From CBDFLS01 sp965249185 (lineage in GTDB: Bacteria; Chloroflexota; Dehalococcoidia; Lucifugimonadales; Australimonadaceae), in the NCBI GenBank assembly GCA_965249185.1, contig CBDFLS010000002.1, forward strand, positions 1,612,001-1,676,000: a DNA stretch of 64,000 nucleotides, read 5' to 3'. The notes beneath the pieces are model-generated. The model saw only the letters and a program-made list of their open reading frames with translations, did no database searches and had not been told where the DNA came from. The position numbers and the translations under genes were made by a program. Below, in pieces: positions 47,200 through 56,637 of the stretch (position 1 is the stretch's first letter; each line of letters begins with the position of its first letter).

Positions 47200-50100
47200 C
47201 TACAGGCGGAGGCATCCTAGGGCGCGCGGTGCTAGAGCTCGAAACCGACGCTAGTGGTGTCGATAGGGGTCTGAATAGAACTGAGCGCAATGCCACGCAA
47301 CGCTTACGTGGCATTGGTAAGCGGATGTCTCTTGCGGTCACTGGCCCTATCCTTGGTATTGGTGCGGCCGTCTTTAAGGCTACAGAGACTATCGATGAAG
47401 CCATGGCCACGATTCAGACCGGGACGGGAGCCACTGGTGAGGCGCTAGAACAGCTAGAGGATGATTTCAAGGCCGTTTTTGGCTCCGTCCCAGCCGATGC
47501 ACAGACCGTCGCATCCGCCATAGCCGACCTGAATACGACCCTCGGGCTTACTGGGGAACCACTCCAGGAGGCAGCCCGCACCGCCCTAGAATTAGCCGAT
47601 GCGATGGGTACGGACACTGCCACGCTAATTAACAACACTGCCCGATCGATGCAGGTCTTTGGTGAAGAATCCGAGCAAGTCGCGCCCATCATGGATAAGC
47701 TCTTCGTTGCTAGTCAGGACACGGGCATAGGCATCGATGCGCTGACTAGCAACCTCCAAGCATACGGCCCGGTTCTCAAGAACGCCGGGTTTTCGATGGA
47801 TGAATCTATTGCATTATTCGGTCAGCTTCATGAATCCGGTGTGGATGCCAGTCGTGTGTTTCCTGGGATAAATGCGTTTCTACGAAAGGCTGCGGACGAA
47901 GCATTCCCTGATTACTCCAAGTCTATTCAAGAGGCGACAGAGGCGCTTGAGGACAACCAGGAGGCAATCGCGTCCAACGAGGCAAAACAGGCTGATCTCC
48001 AGGAACGGATCAATGAACTAGCAGAGGATACGCTGGCGAAGCATTCTGATGCTCTAGAGACGAACCGTGAAAAGCACGGAGACCTCCAGGAACGGATCGA
48101 AGAACTGGCAGAGGATACGCTAGCGAAGCATTCTGATGCGATTGATGACAATCGGACGGCGTATGAAAGACTCCAGGAGCGCATGGAGGACTTGCGTGCT
48201 AATGCTCTGGAAAAGCATACAAAGGCACTGGAGCGCAATCGTGAGAAGCACGAAGAAACGCAAGAAAGAATTGAGGAGCTAGCAGAGCGGGGCATAGAAA
48301 AGTATAGCAGGGCTGTAGAAGATAACGAGACGAGACTACGCAAGGCTGAACAAGCTCTTGCTATCCACAATGCCCGGCTCGCTGAACAGGGAGAGGAGGT
48401 TAAGGAATCCACGCGCCTTGCCAATGAGTTCAAGAGTGCTGAACTCGCAGAGACGATAGCCGCACTCACCGCAGAGCAGGAGCGTCTAGCTAAGGCAACA
48501 CCTGAAGTAACTCGTCAACAGCAGAAGCTTATTGATGGTCTCGCCGATCTCGATACGGAATTCAAGGCCCTGAGTAAATCAGGGCCTAAAGTATCCAAGC
48601 AACAGAAACGCCTGAGCGATGATATTCAGGACCTTGACGATGCGCTTGCCGACCTGAACGAGCAGGGACCAGAGACCACGCGGCAGCAAAAGAAACTTGC
48701 TAAGGCTGCCGCCGAGTTGGATTCTGAGTTTGCCCTGTTGAACAAGACTGGCCCCAAGGTCACCAAGCAGCAAAAGAAACTTGCTGAGCAGACTGCTGAC
48801 CTGGATGCCGAATTGGTCACCCTAAACGAGGACACCGCGACTCATAACGCGACCCTAGTCGATCTCCAGGAAAAACAGGCGGACACGACCGCAGCCATCG
48901 CTGAGACAGGGGGAGTGACGGAAGAGTTCCTCAATAAGGCGCTCAAGGATGCCATAGTGAACACGACGGACTTGGATACGGCAACGGAGAACTTTGGCGC
49001 TGAAGGCGCCCAGCGGCTGCTTGTAGCGGCTCAGAATGGTGCCTTTGAACTGGAAAACCTGACCACCAAGATGAACGACTCTGAGCGTGCTGTCCTTGAT
49101 AATGCCGATGCCACACGCACGAACACAGAGCGCATGCAGATGATGAAGAACGAGGCCATCGAGACAGCCGGGCGGTTTGGTGATTTACCAGGTCCTATTC
49201 AGGGAGTCACGGCAGGTTTAGCTGGCACTCTGGCTGCAATCGGGCCAATGCTCATAGCGCTACCGGCAATGACAGGCATGTTCAAAGGGTTGCGTAGTGC
49301 ACTCTCATTAGCACGATTGAAGATGATCCTCATGAAGGCCATCACGAAAGGGTATACGGCAGTTCAATGGCTGTTAAACGCGGCCATGAGCGCCAACCCC
49401 ATTGGGCTCTTGGTTGGAGCAATCATAGGACTGATTGCAGTTGGCGTCCTGCTGTGGAAGAACTGGGATAAGGTCAAGGAGAAGACCATTGCCATATGGA
49501 ACTCCATCAAGGACTTCTTTATCAGGATATGGGGCTGGATCGTAGGCATATTTCGTGATCATTGGCAAACAATTCTAGGTATTTTGCTGCTGCTGGTTGC
49601 CCCGGGCTTGGGGCTGGCCTTACTCATATGGAAACACTGGGGCGCGATCACAGGTGTGGTCTCCGATATTCTCGATGCCGTGTTCGGTTTCTTCGGCGAC
49701 CTCTGGACAAACATAACGGGCTGGTTTACGGATAATCCGCTAACAGGGCTTTTCTTGAAGAGTTGGGATAAGGTCAAGGAGACGGTCAGCGAGATATTAG
49801 GTGCTGTCTTCGGCTTTTTCGGTGACCTTTGGACAAACATAACGGGCTGGTTTACGGATAATCCGCTGACTAGCCTGATTGAAGAGCACTGGGGCAAGAT
49901 CGTCGGAGTCGTTGCTGGCATTTGGGAAGGCGCTAGGCAAGCTGTTAAAGGGGCGATTAACGGCATAATCGAGATACTGAATACCTTCATCCGCTTCTGG
50001 AATGGAATAGAGATTAAGGTTCCAGAAGTAAAGATACCACCATTCGGCCCCACAGTCGGTGGATTCTCTATAGGTGTGCCAGACATTAAAGAGATACCTA

Positions 50101-50321
50101 CGCTGGATGTTGGAGCAATTATTGATAGTCCAACGTTAGCAATGTTAGCTGCAAATAATCGACCCGAGGCGGTCATACCACTAAGTAAACTGGAGGGCAT
50201 GGTCGGCAACGGAACCACCATCATTGTCGAAGGGCCGATCTATGGCTTCGATGATTTTGCTGCGAAAGTCCAGGAGGCCACCCTTCTCGGGGCACGTCGT
50301 GGCAGGCAAGACTTATTGTGA
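47196..50321 (+). CDS. Tape measure protein
   Basis: 1041 aa, the longest gene. The N-terminal domain matches phage tape measures (VFKATETIDEAMATIQTGTG, AIADLNTTLGLTG..., NTARSMQVFGEESEQV, LKNAGFSMDESIALFGQLHESG). Residues about 245-560 are a charged coiled coil with repeats of ELAEDTLAKHSDA and KLAKAAAELDSEF types. Membrane-like segments occur near 670-790, and a twice-repeated GFFGDLWTNITGWFTDNPLT follows. No peptidase or lysozyme domain seen. Sets tail length and forms the DNA channel. Confidence 0.92.
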   Translation: MTTGGGILGRAVLELETDASGVDRGLNRTERNATQRLRGIGKRMSLAVTGPILGIGAAVFKATETIDEAMATIQTGTGATGEALEQLEDDFKAVFGSVPADAQTVASAIADLNTTLGLTGEPLQEAARTALELADAMGTDTATLINNTARSMQVFGEESEQVAPIMDKLFVASQDTGIGIDALTSNLQAYGPVLKNAGFSMDESIALFGQLHESGVDASRVFPGINAFLRKAADEAFPDYSKSIQEATEALEDNQEAIASNEAKQADLQERINELAEDTLAKHSDALETNREKHGDLQERIEELAEDTLAKHSDAIDDNRTAYERLQERMEDLRANALEKHTKALERNREKHEETQERIEELAERGIEKYSRAVEDNETRLRKAEQALAIHNARLAEQGEEVKESTRLANEFKSAELAETIAALTAEQERLAKATPEVTRQQQKLIDGLADLDTEFKALSKSGPKVSKQQKRLSDDIQDLDDALADLNEQGPETTRQQKKLAKAAAELDSEFALLNKTGPKVTKQQKKLAEQTADLDAELVTLNEDTATHNATLVDLQEKQADTTAAIAETGGVTEEFLNKALKDAIVNTTDLDTATENFGAEGAQRLLVAAQNGAFELENLTTKMNDSERAVLDNADATRTNTERMQMMKNEAIETAGRFGDLPGPIQGVTAGLAGTLAAIGPMLIALPAMTGMFKGLRSALSLARLKMILMKAITKGYTAVQWLLNAAMSANPIGLLVGAIIGLIAVGVLLWKNWDKVKEKTIAIWNSIKDFFIRIWGWIVGIFRDHWQTILGILLLLVAPGLGLALLIWKHWGAITGVVSDILDAVFGFFGDLWTNITGWFTDNPLTGLFLKSWDKVKETVSEILGAVFGFFGDLWTNITGWFTDNPLTSLIEEHWGKIVGVVAGIWEGARQAVKGAINGIIEILNTFIRFWNGIEIKVPEVKIPPFGPTVGGFSIGVPDIKEIPTLDVGAIIDSPTLAMLAANNRPEAVIPLSKLEGMVGNGTTIIVEGPIYGFDDFAAKVQEATLLGARRGRQDLL

Positions 50322-52255
50322 TGACCGAACTAGGCGACTACCTGCTGGAAGTAGACTGGGACGGGGATGGCCTGTTTGCCAATACTTACTCCGATGTAAG
50401 CGGAGACCTCCTTCCTCCAATCACCACCAAAAGAGGCCGAGACTATGGGTCGATGGTCTATGGGCGGAGCGTTGCCGGTGTATTGAGCAACAGACTCCGT
50501 AATACCGACGGCAACCGCTACGACCGATTTAATAGCTCTTCCCCGCTCCATGAGCTCGTTGTCCCAGGCCGCCAGGTAAGACTATTGATGGGCTTGGGCA
50601 TAGACACTGCGATCGTGCGGGCTCAACTGACGGCAGGGACCCAGCTCTGGCCGTCTGGTGGCACCGTGGCTACGGGCGGAGACCTGATCTTAGAGCCGAA
50701 TCTGACGATTGATAGCCTGAACCTTACGACCGTCAGCAGTAAACTTCACCGCTTCCAGATGACTCGGACGACTGCATCAACTGTGGCTATGTCCGCGTTC
50801 TGGTCCAATACGGGTGGCGGCAGCAGGTTGTCCGTGTATATCCAAAACGCTGATGGGGCGCGTATGGAGATACCCTATTCGCTGCTCGGTACGACTACGA
50901 GCACGACCGCAGAGTGGAATATTGACGGGGCAGGTGAGGCAGCTTTACGAACCTTCCTTGGGGCCATTGCGAGTAGCCAACAGTTCTGGCTTATCGTAGA
51001 CCGGCGCGATATCGTGAAATACGTGGGGACGGGCAACATGGGCTACTCGTCACTCTGGGGCGGGTACCTGGATAAGCCCACCCCAATTGAGCGAAGGGGT
51101 GGCAGGGATGAGCTGGAACTGAGGGCATTGGGGATACTCTCGCGGCTAAGCCAGCGCAAGGTCTCGGTGCCTATGCAGACCACGATCAAATCAGGTCCAG
51201 CCGTCCGCGTACTTTTGGACGCCGCAGATATCCCGGCGGAAGCTCGTGGGCGCATTGATGAAGGGGAGTTTACTCTTGGCCGGTGGTGGGGCCGACTTCA
51301 ACCAGCGATCAAGTCTATTCGGGAGGTCGAGGATACGGAGGGCGGTTTCTCCTATGAGGATGCCAGGGGTCGGTACGCCTTCGACGGCCTCTACCGTAGG
51401 TTGTTACAGCGTACGAGTGTTCTGGCCTTCACCGATGACCCACAACCGACATTCATCCCTGTAATAACTGATGAGCCACAGGACCCGGCCCAAGACATTG
51501 CCAACATCGTGCGCGTCCCTGTACGCCAGTACACGGTCGCAGCAACGACTGTTCTATGGACACTCGGAGAAACACCCCTACTGAGGGTTGGTGACAGCAT
51601 CACCTTCGTGGCGGAGTATCCAAACGAGAATAGTACAGCTACTCACCTCGCGGTAGATACTTGGAATACGCTGGTTGCCACCGCCGACTACACGGCAAAT
51701 ACGGCTGCGAATGGCACAGGCACGAACCTGACGACGTCCTTGGGGGTAACCGTCACGGACACTGCCAACTCCCGGACGATGGAGCTCACTAATAATCACG
51801 CTACGCTCGACATGTACGTGACTCTTCTCCAGGTCCGGGGACAGGCGTTAGTTGCTGGCCAGCCATACAACGTGGAGATTAAGGATCAGGACTCCATTGA
51901 CAACTACGGACCACAGGACTATCTCGCGCCTGGGCAGTTTCTCCCCGATGCTCAAGATGCGGCGGAGTATGGACGTTTCATCCTGGCGTTGCAGAAGGAC
52001 CCGCTGCGGAAGGCCACTATCACCGTCAACGCCAACGACCATCTGCAAGAGATGACCGCGTTAGACCTTTCGGATCGGGTCATGCTCGTGAGTCGCGGGC
52101 TGGCCCAGCATATGTTTGTGGAGTCGATCGAACACCGCGTCGACGTTGGCCTACGCCACGACGTTCGGCTGGTGCTCAGTCCTTCGCTTCCGTATGGCAA
52201 CGTTATTATTCTGGGCAGCGGACCTGGCCTCGACACGGGAATCCTAGGAAGGTAG
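50318..52255 (+). CDS. Tail tip / baseplate protein
   Basis: 645 aa. LGDYLLEVDWDGDGLFANTYSDVSGDL near the start is a pattern common to distal tail proteins of actinobacterial and chloroflexal siphoviruses. A beta-sandwich-like middle and KPTPIERRGGRDELELRALGIL follow. Position right after the tape measure supports a distal tail or tail-associated role. Two ATG codons (50318, 50321). Confidence 0.7.
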   Translation: MMTELGDYLLEVDWDGDGLFANTYSDVSGDLLPPITTKRGRDYGSMVYGRSVAGVLSNRLRNTDGNRYDRFNSSSPLHELVVPGRQVRLLMGLGIDTAIVRAQLTAGTQLWPSGGTVATGGDLILEPNLTIDSLNLTTVSSKLHRFQMTRTTASTVAMSAFWSNTGGGSRLSVYIQNADGARMEIPYSLLGTTTSTTAEWNIDGAGEAALRTFLGAIASSQQFWLIVDRRDIVKYVGTGNMGYSSLWGGYLDKPTPIERRGGRDELELRALGILSRLSQRKVSVPMQTTIKSGPAVRVLLDAADIPAEARGRIDEGEFTLGRWWGRLQPAIKSIREVEDTEGGFSYEDARGRYAFDGLYRRLLQRTSVLAFTDDPQPTFIPVITDEPQDPAQDIANIVRVPVRQYTVAATTVLWTLGETPLLRVGDSITFVAEYPNENSTATHLAVDTWNTLVATADYTANTAANGTGTNLTTSLGVTVTDTANSRTMELTNNHATLDMYVTLLQVRGQALVAGQPYNVEIKDQDSIDNYGPQDYLAPGQFLPDAQDAAEYGRFILALQKDPLRKATITVNANDHLQEMTALDLSDRVMLVSRGLAQHMFVESIEHRVDVGLRHDVRLVLSPSLPYGNVIILGSGPGLDTGILGR

Positions 52256-52258
52256 GCA

Positions 52259-53386
52259 ATGGCCAACGACAAGGTATTGGTGCACAGCGACTATCGGGAC
52301 GATCCCTTGAAACTCCTGGACCGAGCGCATATAGATTACGTGCCGTGGCTTGACGCGATGCACCAAGTGCACCGGGGGCAAGACGCACCAGACATACCCA
52401 TCACCCGCACGGGTCAAGTTGAAGCTTTGATCAACTCAGGCCGTTGCCTATGGGTTTGTCCTGCCTGCAACTCCGTCACGCCCGTAGAAGACCGGCCTGC
52501 GACCACTCCAGTCGGGTCAACGGGGACAGGAGCCACATGGGACCTGACGCCGACACCGGCCCACTATGGCCACCCCTCTATATGCGTCCAGTGCGGGAGC
52601 GATTGGGTGGACGTGATGTTCCCGACGAATCGGGTTGCCATCGAAGCGGAGCTCATGAAGCAACCGGGGCATCGGGGTTTTGCCCCGGTGAGAAACTGGC
52701 AGCCAGGTTGGACGCTGGAGTACCTACAGGAGCGGACGGCGCGGGCCAATGAGCTCATAGCCGCAGGCGTGCAGTTCGTGCGGGCGCTGTCCATTGGGAT
52801 TCCTCGCCTGTGGTCGGTGGGTGAGATTCTAACGGCGTCCAATATGAACACGTATATATCCGACATCTTGGACGATCTCAAAGGGACGAACGGCCCCATC
52901 GAGTACACAGACGCCATCGTGATCGATAGCCTCACCACCACGGAGCGGGATGCGCTGACTGCTGCGAATGGCATGGTCATCTACAACAGCACGCTAAGCG
53001 TCTTCGAGCGATACGAGAACGGAGCTTGGCGCGAGTTCACGGACCTTGCGAATCTAACCATAGCCAGCGCGGCCCAGGGCGACGTGTTCTTCAGGGGCGC
53101 AACAGCTATTCAGCGTCTGGGCGCTGGCACGGCGCGGCAACTCTTCCAGACTCGTGGCAATGCTGCCGATCCCGTATTCAGCGACCTGGTGGGTACCAAG
53201 GTGCAGGGCACAACGACGCAGGGGTCCATCCCCTACGAGGATTCTAGTGGCAATGTGGCTGCGCTCTCGCCGGGAGCGCTAGGAACAGTGCTGACGAGTG
53301 GCGGAACGAGCGCAAATCCATCTTTCAACCAGATCACCTTTGCCGGCGGCAACCTTGCGCTGATTATCGCCATGGGAGGGAGCTAG
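52259..53386 (+). CDS. Tail fibre-type protein with zinc ribbon
   Basis: 375 aa. A N-terminal Cys pair WVCPACNS and ICVQCGSDW (about 64-67 and 106-109) suggests one zinc. Then RLWSVGEILTASNMNTYISDILDDLKG, a motif common at the start of phage fibre modules, and a repetitive Gly/Thr/Ser-rich C-terminus typical of beta-helical fibres. Confidence 0.7.
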   Translation: MANDKVLVHSDYRDDPLKLLDRAHIDYVPWLDAMHQVHRGQDAPDIPITRTGQVEALINSGRCLWVCPACNSVTPVEDRPATTPVGSTGTGATWDLTPTPAHYGHPSICVQCGSDWVDVMFPTNRVAIEAELMKQPGHRGFAPVRNWQPGWTLEYLQERTARANELIAAGVQFVRALSIGIPRLWSVGEILTASNMNTYISDILDDLKGTNGPIEYTDAIVIDSLTTTERDALTAANGMVIYNSTLSVFERYENGAWREFTDLANLTIASAAQGDVFFRGATAIQRLGAGTARQLFQTRGNAADPVFSDLVGTKVQGTTTQGSIPYEDSSGNVAALSPGALGTVLTSGGTSANPSFNQITFAGGNLALIIAMGGS

Positions 53387-53388
53387 CC

Positions 53389-53835
53389 ATGGCCGTTGGC
53401 GACATAGTGACGGGCGTAATCACAGCAACAGCAACAGCAGGTACAGTCAACACCGACTATCAGCCGACGTCGGGTACGGAGGTTGTTCTACTCGTCACCA
53501 GATTGCTCGTCTCTGTTACAGGTGGCACACAGAGTGGCGGTGCAGATGCTGATCTTTACGTTCGGCATTCGAGCACCAATTTTCCGCTCATGTCGACTCT
53601 AAGCATGCCTGCGGCAGCTAATCAGACAATGGTCAGACATAGTACGGTTGACATGCTACAACCAACAGGCTATTCCATCACGTTCGGTGCGGGAGTCGAT
53701 GCCTATCAGCAGGACATCGTGACGCGTTTGCCGATTACAAATAGCACCTATCTTCGTCTTTCCGTCGGTAATTTGGGCACCTTCACCTCATCGATCACGG
53801 CAAGTTTGCTCTATATCGGCTACCAAACGAAATAA
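53389..53835 (+). CDS. Small tail fibre / host-recognition protein, paralog 1
   Basis: 148 aa, beta-rich: VGDIVTGVITATATAGTVNTDYQPTSGTEVVLLVTRLL, ending TRLPITNSTYLRLS...LLYIGYQTK. The next gene is a clear paralog. Overlaps no one; starts two bases after the fibre stop. Likely tip or receptor-binding element. Confidence 0.6.
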   Translation: MAVGDIVTGVITATATAGTVNTDYQPTSGTEVVLLVTRLLVSVTGGTQSGGADADLYVRHSSTNFPLMSTLSMPAAANQTMVRHSTVDMLQPTGYSITFGAGVDAYQQDIVTRLPITNSTYLRLSVGNLGTFTSSITASLLYIGYQTK

Positions 53836-53847
53836 AAGGAGGATGCG

Positions 53848-54216
53848 ATGGCATCTGGCGATGTCGTCACTGGCGAGATCGTTACGACAGCCGCAAATGG
53901 GACGGCGAATTATCGACCAGCGTCAGGGGTCGAGGTCGTTATTCTATTCACTCGCTTCGCTATCACGAGTGGGACACCGACGGGCACCGCTTACCTACGC
54001 AATGGTAGTACTGATTTCCTACTCTTCCATAGCGCTAATGCCTATGAAGACACGCAGCCCAGCGGCACGACAATCAACTTTAGCGGCACGCCCGCGGGCT
54101 ATCAACAAACGATGCTCACGCGCTTGCCGCTCAACAACTCGACATATCTTCGCCTAGTTCAGAGTAATGCTACTGGGACCATCCGGTTGCTGTACGTCGG
54201 CTATGAGACGAAGTAG
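53848..54216 (+). CDS. Small tail fibre / host-recognition protein, paralog 2
   Basis: 122 aa, same plan as the preceding gene (SGDVVTGEIVTTAANGTANYRPASGVEVVILFTRF ... TRLPLNNSTYLRLVQ...LLYVGYETK) with a shorter middle. AAAGGAGG 5 nt before the ATG. Last phage gene before attR; where an endolysin might be expected there is none. Confidence 0.6.
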   Translation: MASGDVVTGEIVTTAANGTANYRPASGVEVVILFTRFAITSGTPTGTAYLRNGSTDFLLFHSANAYEDTQPSGTTINFSGTPAGYQQTMLTRLPLNNSTYLRLVQSNATGTIRLLYVGYETK

Positions 54217-54359
54217 GGGAGTCCTCATTGACGTAACAACACTACGGGTGGCACTGGTGCCGTGGGCGAGGTGCGCATCTGATCCTGGTAGCCCATCATG
54301 TCGGCAAAATGTCGGCATTTGGGGCAAAATAGTTGGTATTTAGCTACGAATTAGGGGGT

Positions 54360-54379
54360 TGGAGGCGACGGGCGGATTC
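54360..54379. other. Prophage right attachment site (attR core)
   Basis: Identical 20 bp to 16562-16581 and embedded in the 3' end of tRNA-Cys, so integration leaves the tRNA intact on this side. Confidence 0.88.
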
Positions 54380-54436
54380 GAACCGCCGAATAGGGGTTTT
54401 GCAGACCCCCGCCTTAGACCACTTGGCTACGTCGCC
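54360..54436 (-). tRNA. tRNA-Cys (GCA)
   Basis: Acceptor GGCGACG/CGTCGCC, anticodon loop TCTGCAAAA with GCA, T arm GGCGG-TTCGAAT-CCGCC, discriminator T and encoded CCA at 54362-54360. Target of the prophage integrase. Confidence 0.93.
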
Positions 54437-54454
54437 CCGACAACAACGGCTGAA

Positions 54455-54541
54455 TGGTGCCGAGGAGGAGACTTGAACTCCTACGGGCTTTCGCCCACTG
54501 CCCCCTCAAGACAGCGTGTCTACCTATTTCACCACCTCGGC
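54455..54541 (-). tRNA. tRNA-Leu (GAG)
   Basis: Class II tRNA: acceptor GCCGAGG/CCTCGGC, anticodon stem CTGTC/GGCAG with loop TTGAGGG (GAG), long variable arm GGGC-GAAA-GCCC, encoded CCA. Nineteen bp upstream of tRNA-Cys on the same strand. Confidence 0.93.
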
Positions 54542-54718
54542 ACGGGTCAGCCTTCCCTTAGGTATGATACCGTCCCCACTCCCCGCTGCCAACCGACCCC
54601 CTCTGCACGGAGGGAGCGTGGCGGAACCCCCCGCGACCGGTTACAATGGGGCGCCTCAGCAACTAACCCGCCGGCGTCTGTTGCAGAGGCCGGCGGCCGA
54701 GAGGCACGAGGTGTAGCG

Positions 54719-54859
54719 ATGGCACAGCAAGAGAAGCTCTCTCTTATCTGGCGGATCCACAACGCCACCTGCCCAGCCTGGCTTTCGGGCATCGGCTTCC
54801 TCCGGAAGATAGAGCCGGGTTGTCAGGCGATGCTGAAGCGCCAAGGCCCAAAGAGCTGA
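54719..54859 (+). CDS. Small hypothetical protein (46 aa)
   Basis: AGGTG-type purines lie about 8 nt before the ATG. Product begins MAQQEKLSLIWRIHNATCPAW and contains IEPGCQAMLKRQ. No family recognised; the frame upstream runs through the tRNA genes and is not coding. Confidence 0.35.
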   Translation: MAQQEKLSLIWRIHNATCPAWLSGIGFLRKIEPGCQAMLKRQGPKS

Positions 54860-54988
54860 GGCAGCGCTGAGGGACGCCACGGTGGGATAAACCCCACGAG
54901 CGCTGCGGGAACATCATGAGGGGGGCCGCCGCCGCGCCGCGACCCAGACCCCAGCGCACCCCTCACCTCCATCACCGGGAGACAGACG

Positions 54989-55342
54989 ATGACGCTGCTC
55001 ATCGAACAGAAGTGCGTCGCCTGCAGGTCCGACGCCCCGCACGTCACCGACGAGGACGTGGCGGAGCTGCACCCCCAGGTGCCCGAGTGGACGCTGCTGG
55101 AAGAGAACGGGGTGCGGAAGCTCCAGCGGGTGTTCCGCTTCTCCGATTTCGCCACGGCCCTGAGCTTTACCGTGGGGGTAGGCGAAGCTGCCGAGGCGGA
55201 GGGGCACCACCCCTTGCTGGTGACCGATTGGGGCAGGGTTACAGTGACCTGGTGGGCCCACAAGATCAGGGACCTGCACCGCAACGATTTCATCATGGCT
55301 GCGAAGACGGACCATCTCTACACGCCCCCCAAAGAAAGCTGA
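54989..55342 (+). CDS. Pterin-4a-carbinolamine dehydratase
   Basis: 117 aa. The signature EAEGHHPLLVTDWGRVTVTWWAHKI..LHRNDFIMAAK contains the catalytic E-x-x-HHP and the conserved ND. The N-terminal VPEWTLLEENGVRKLQRVFRFSDFATALSF is typical. It dehydrates 4a-hydroxytetrahydropterin to recycle the cofactor of aromatic hydroxylases. Followed by another rightward gene; no hydroxylase is in view. Confidence 0.9.
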   Translation: MTLLIEQKCVACRSDAPHVTDEDVAELHPQVPEWTLLEENGVRKLQRVFRFSDFATALSFTVGVGEAAEAEGHHPLLVTDWGRVTVTWWAHKIRDLHRNDFIMAAKTDHLYTPPKES

Positions 55343-55352
55343 AGAGGCAACA

Positions 55353-55661
55353 ATGTATCTCATCCGACGGGTGTTTAAAGTGAAGCCGGGAACGTCGCGC
55401 AAGGCCGCTCAGATCATCTCGCAACTGGGCAAGAGGTATGAGGATGCGGGCCAGCGTTCCCCAATAAGAGTCTACTGGAGCGGCAGCACGGTCCCCGGAC
55501 CGGCCAACACCATCTACATGGACTGGACCGAGGAGTCGATCCAGTCCCCGTACCGCGAGGGGCTACCGTCCCTATCGGACGCGACCGATATCTACAATCA
55601 GCTCCGGGAGGTCCAGGAGGAGAGCTACATCGAGTTCTACGAGATGTATGTGCCCAACTAG
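55353..55661 (+). CDS. Dimeric alpha/beta-barrel-like protein, unknown function
   Basis: 102 aa, 10 bp after the dehydratase. MYLIRRVFKVKPGTSRKAAQIISQLGKRYEDAGQ and NTIYMDWTEESIQSPYRE suggest a ferredoxin-like alpha/beta dimer of the NIPSNAP/monooxygenase kind. No catalytic motif can be named. Confidence 0.6.
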   Translation: MYLIRRVFKVKPGTSRKAAQIISQLGKRYEDAGQRSPIRVYWSGSTVPGPANTIYMDWTEESIQSPYREGLPSLSDATDIYNQLREVQEESYIEFYEMYVPN

Positions 55662-55705
55662 GCCACGCGCCCAACTAGGCCACCTGCAGGGCGCCCCTCG
55701 CCGCC

Positions 55706-56590
55706 TCAGCGGCCGTAGGCTTCCGCCACGAACGGCTCGACCTCCCTAAGAAACGCCGGCAGGTCATCGTCCATGATCCGGTGCGTGGTGCCGGCCACCT
55801 CCACCCAGCGCGCCTCGCCCTTGGTGAGCGCCACCATCCGTTCGCACGTCTCGCGGGTCAGCAGGTCGGTAGTCTCGGCCTTCATCAGTAGCATGGGGCA
55901 ACTGACCTGCGCGATCTCGTCCCAGAGCCATGAGTCGAGCCGCGCGCGGGCCGGCGGCTCGGCGCCCAGCCACTCGTCGCGCAGCAGCGGGTCGAACTTC
56001 CAGGTGACCTTGCCGGTCGGGAGCCGCTTGAAGTGGTAGAGCACCCGGGCCCTGACCAGCGCTTCGGGCAGCGGCTGCTCCCGCGCCCTGCTCCGTCTGC
56101 CGAGCCACTCGATGGCGTCCTCCCACGAGTCGAACTCCATGGGCCGCTGGCCCATGAAGATGGTCCGCACCCGCTCCGCTGCCGCCGGTGGGAAGCCGGG
56201 GCCGTTATCGACGACCACGATGCCCCGGGTGTCGTTCGGGTACCGCGCGGCGGCGACATAGGCGATCCGGCCGCCCATGGAGTGGCCGATGAGCACGGGC
56301 CGGTCCAGCTCCAGCTCGCTCACCAGCGCGTGGACGTCGGAGGCCCACAGGTCGAAGTTGTACTCCCGCTCGGGCGACGGGCCGCTGTCGCCGTGGCCCC
56401 GCACGTTCAGCGAGATAACCCGGTACCGGTCCTGGAGCGCCTCGGCGGTCGTGCGAAAGTTATAGGCCACGCCGAGGAGCCCGTGGAGCAGCACCACCAC
56501 CGGCGCGCCGGAGTCGCCCCACTCCAGATAGTTGAGCTGTAGGTCGGGGCCGTTGGCGACGTAGCCCGATTTCACCGGTGGCGCCGGCAT
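55706..56590 (-). CDS. Alpha/beta hydrolase, paralog A
   Basis: 294 aa from ATG 56590 (AGGAGG 6 nt upstream). VVVLLHGLLGVAYNFRTTAEAL (oxyanion HG), nucleophile elbow IGHSMGGRIAY (Ser), and a late TTHRIMDDDLPAF with the His. Cap-domain region about 140-215. Triad appears complete. The paralog at 56638 has the same layout; substrate unknown, carboxylesterase or C-C hydrolase types are possible. Confidence 0.88.
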   Translation of the reverse strand: MPAPPVKSGYVANGPDLQLNYLEWGDSGAPVVVLLHGLLGVAYNFRTTAEALQDRYRVISLNVRGHGDSGPSPEREYNFDLWASDVHALVSELELDRPVLIGHSMGGRIAYVAAARYPNDTRGIVVVDNGPGFPPAAAERVRTIFMGQRPMEFDSWEDAIEWLGRRSRAREQPLPEALVRARVLYHFKRLPTGKVTWKFDPLLRDEWLGAEPPARARLDSWLWDEIAQVSCPMLLMKAETTDLLTRETCERMVALTKGEARWVEVAGTTHRIMDDDLPAFLREVEPFVAEAYGR

Positions 56591-56637
56591 GGTGACCTCC
56601 TGTTTATAGACGGCGGACGTTCCGATGGGGGCGGGTC

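Larger units (their letters stand above)
16562..54379. mobile_element. Integrated siphovirus-type prophage (about 37.8 kb)
   Basis: Bounded by the 20-bp direct repeat of the tRNA-Cys 3' end. The gene order is that of a temperate HK97-like siphovirus: integrase, lysogeny control, early/replication genes, terminase, portal, protease, major capsid, connectors, tail chaperones with frameshift, tape measure and tail tip. An IS1380-family element at 35967-37670 splits the portal/head gene, and no endolysin is recognised, so the prophage is probably unable to form particles by itself. Confidence 0.9.

Noticed and set aside
48000..48850. Repeats in the tape measure DNA considered as a CRISPR or tandem repeat array
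   Set aside because: They follow the protein heptads, are imperfect, have no uniform spacers and lie within an intact gene.
53389..54216. Paralogous fibre genes considered as variable and template repeats of a diversity-generating retroelement
   Set aside because: No reverse transcriptase in the window and differences are not confined to adenines; ordinary paralogs.
54359..54718. Plus-strand frame across both tRNA genes
   Set aside because: Covers tRNA-Cys and tRNA-Leu on the other strand; non-coding.
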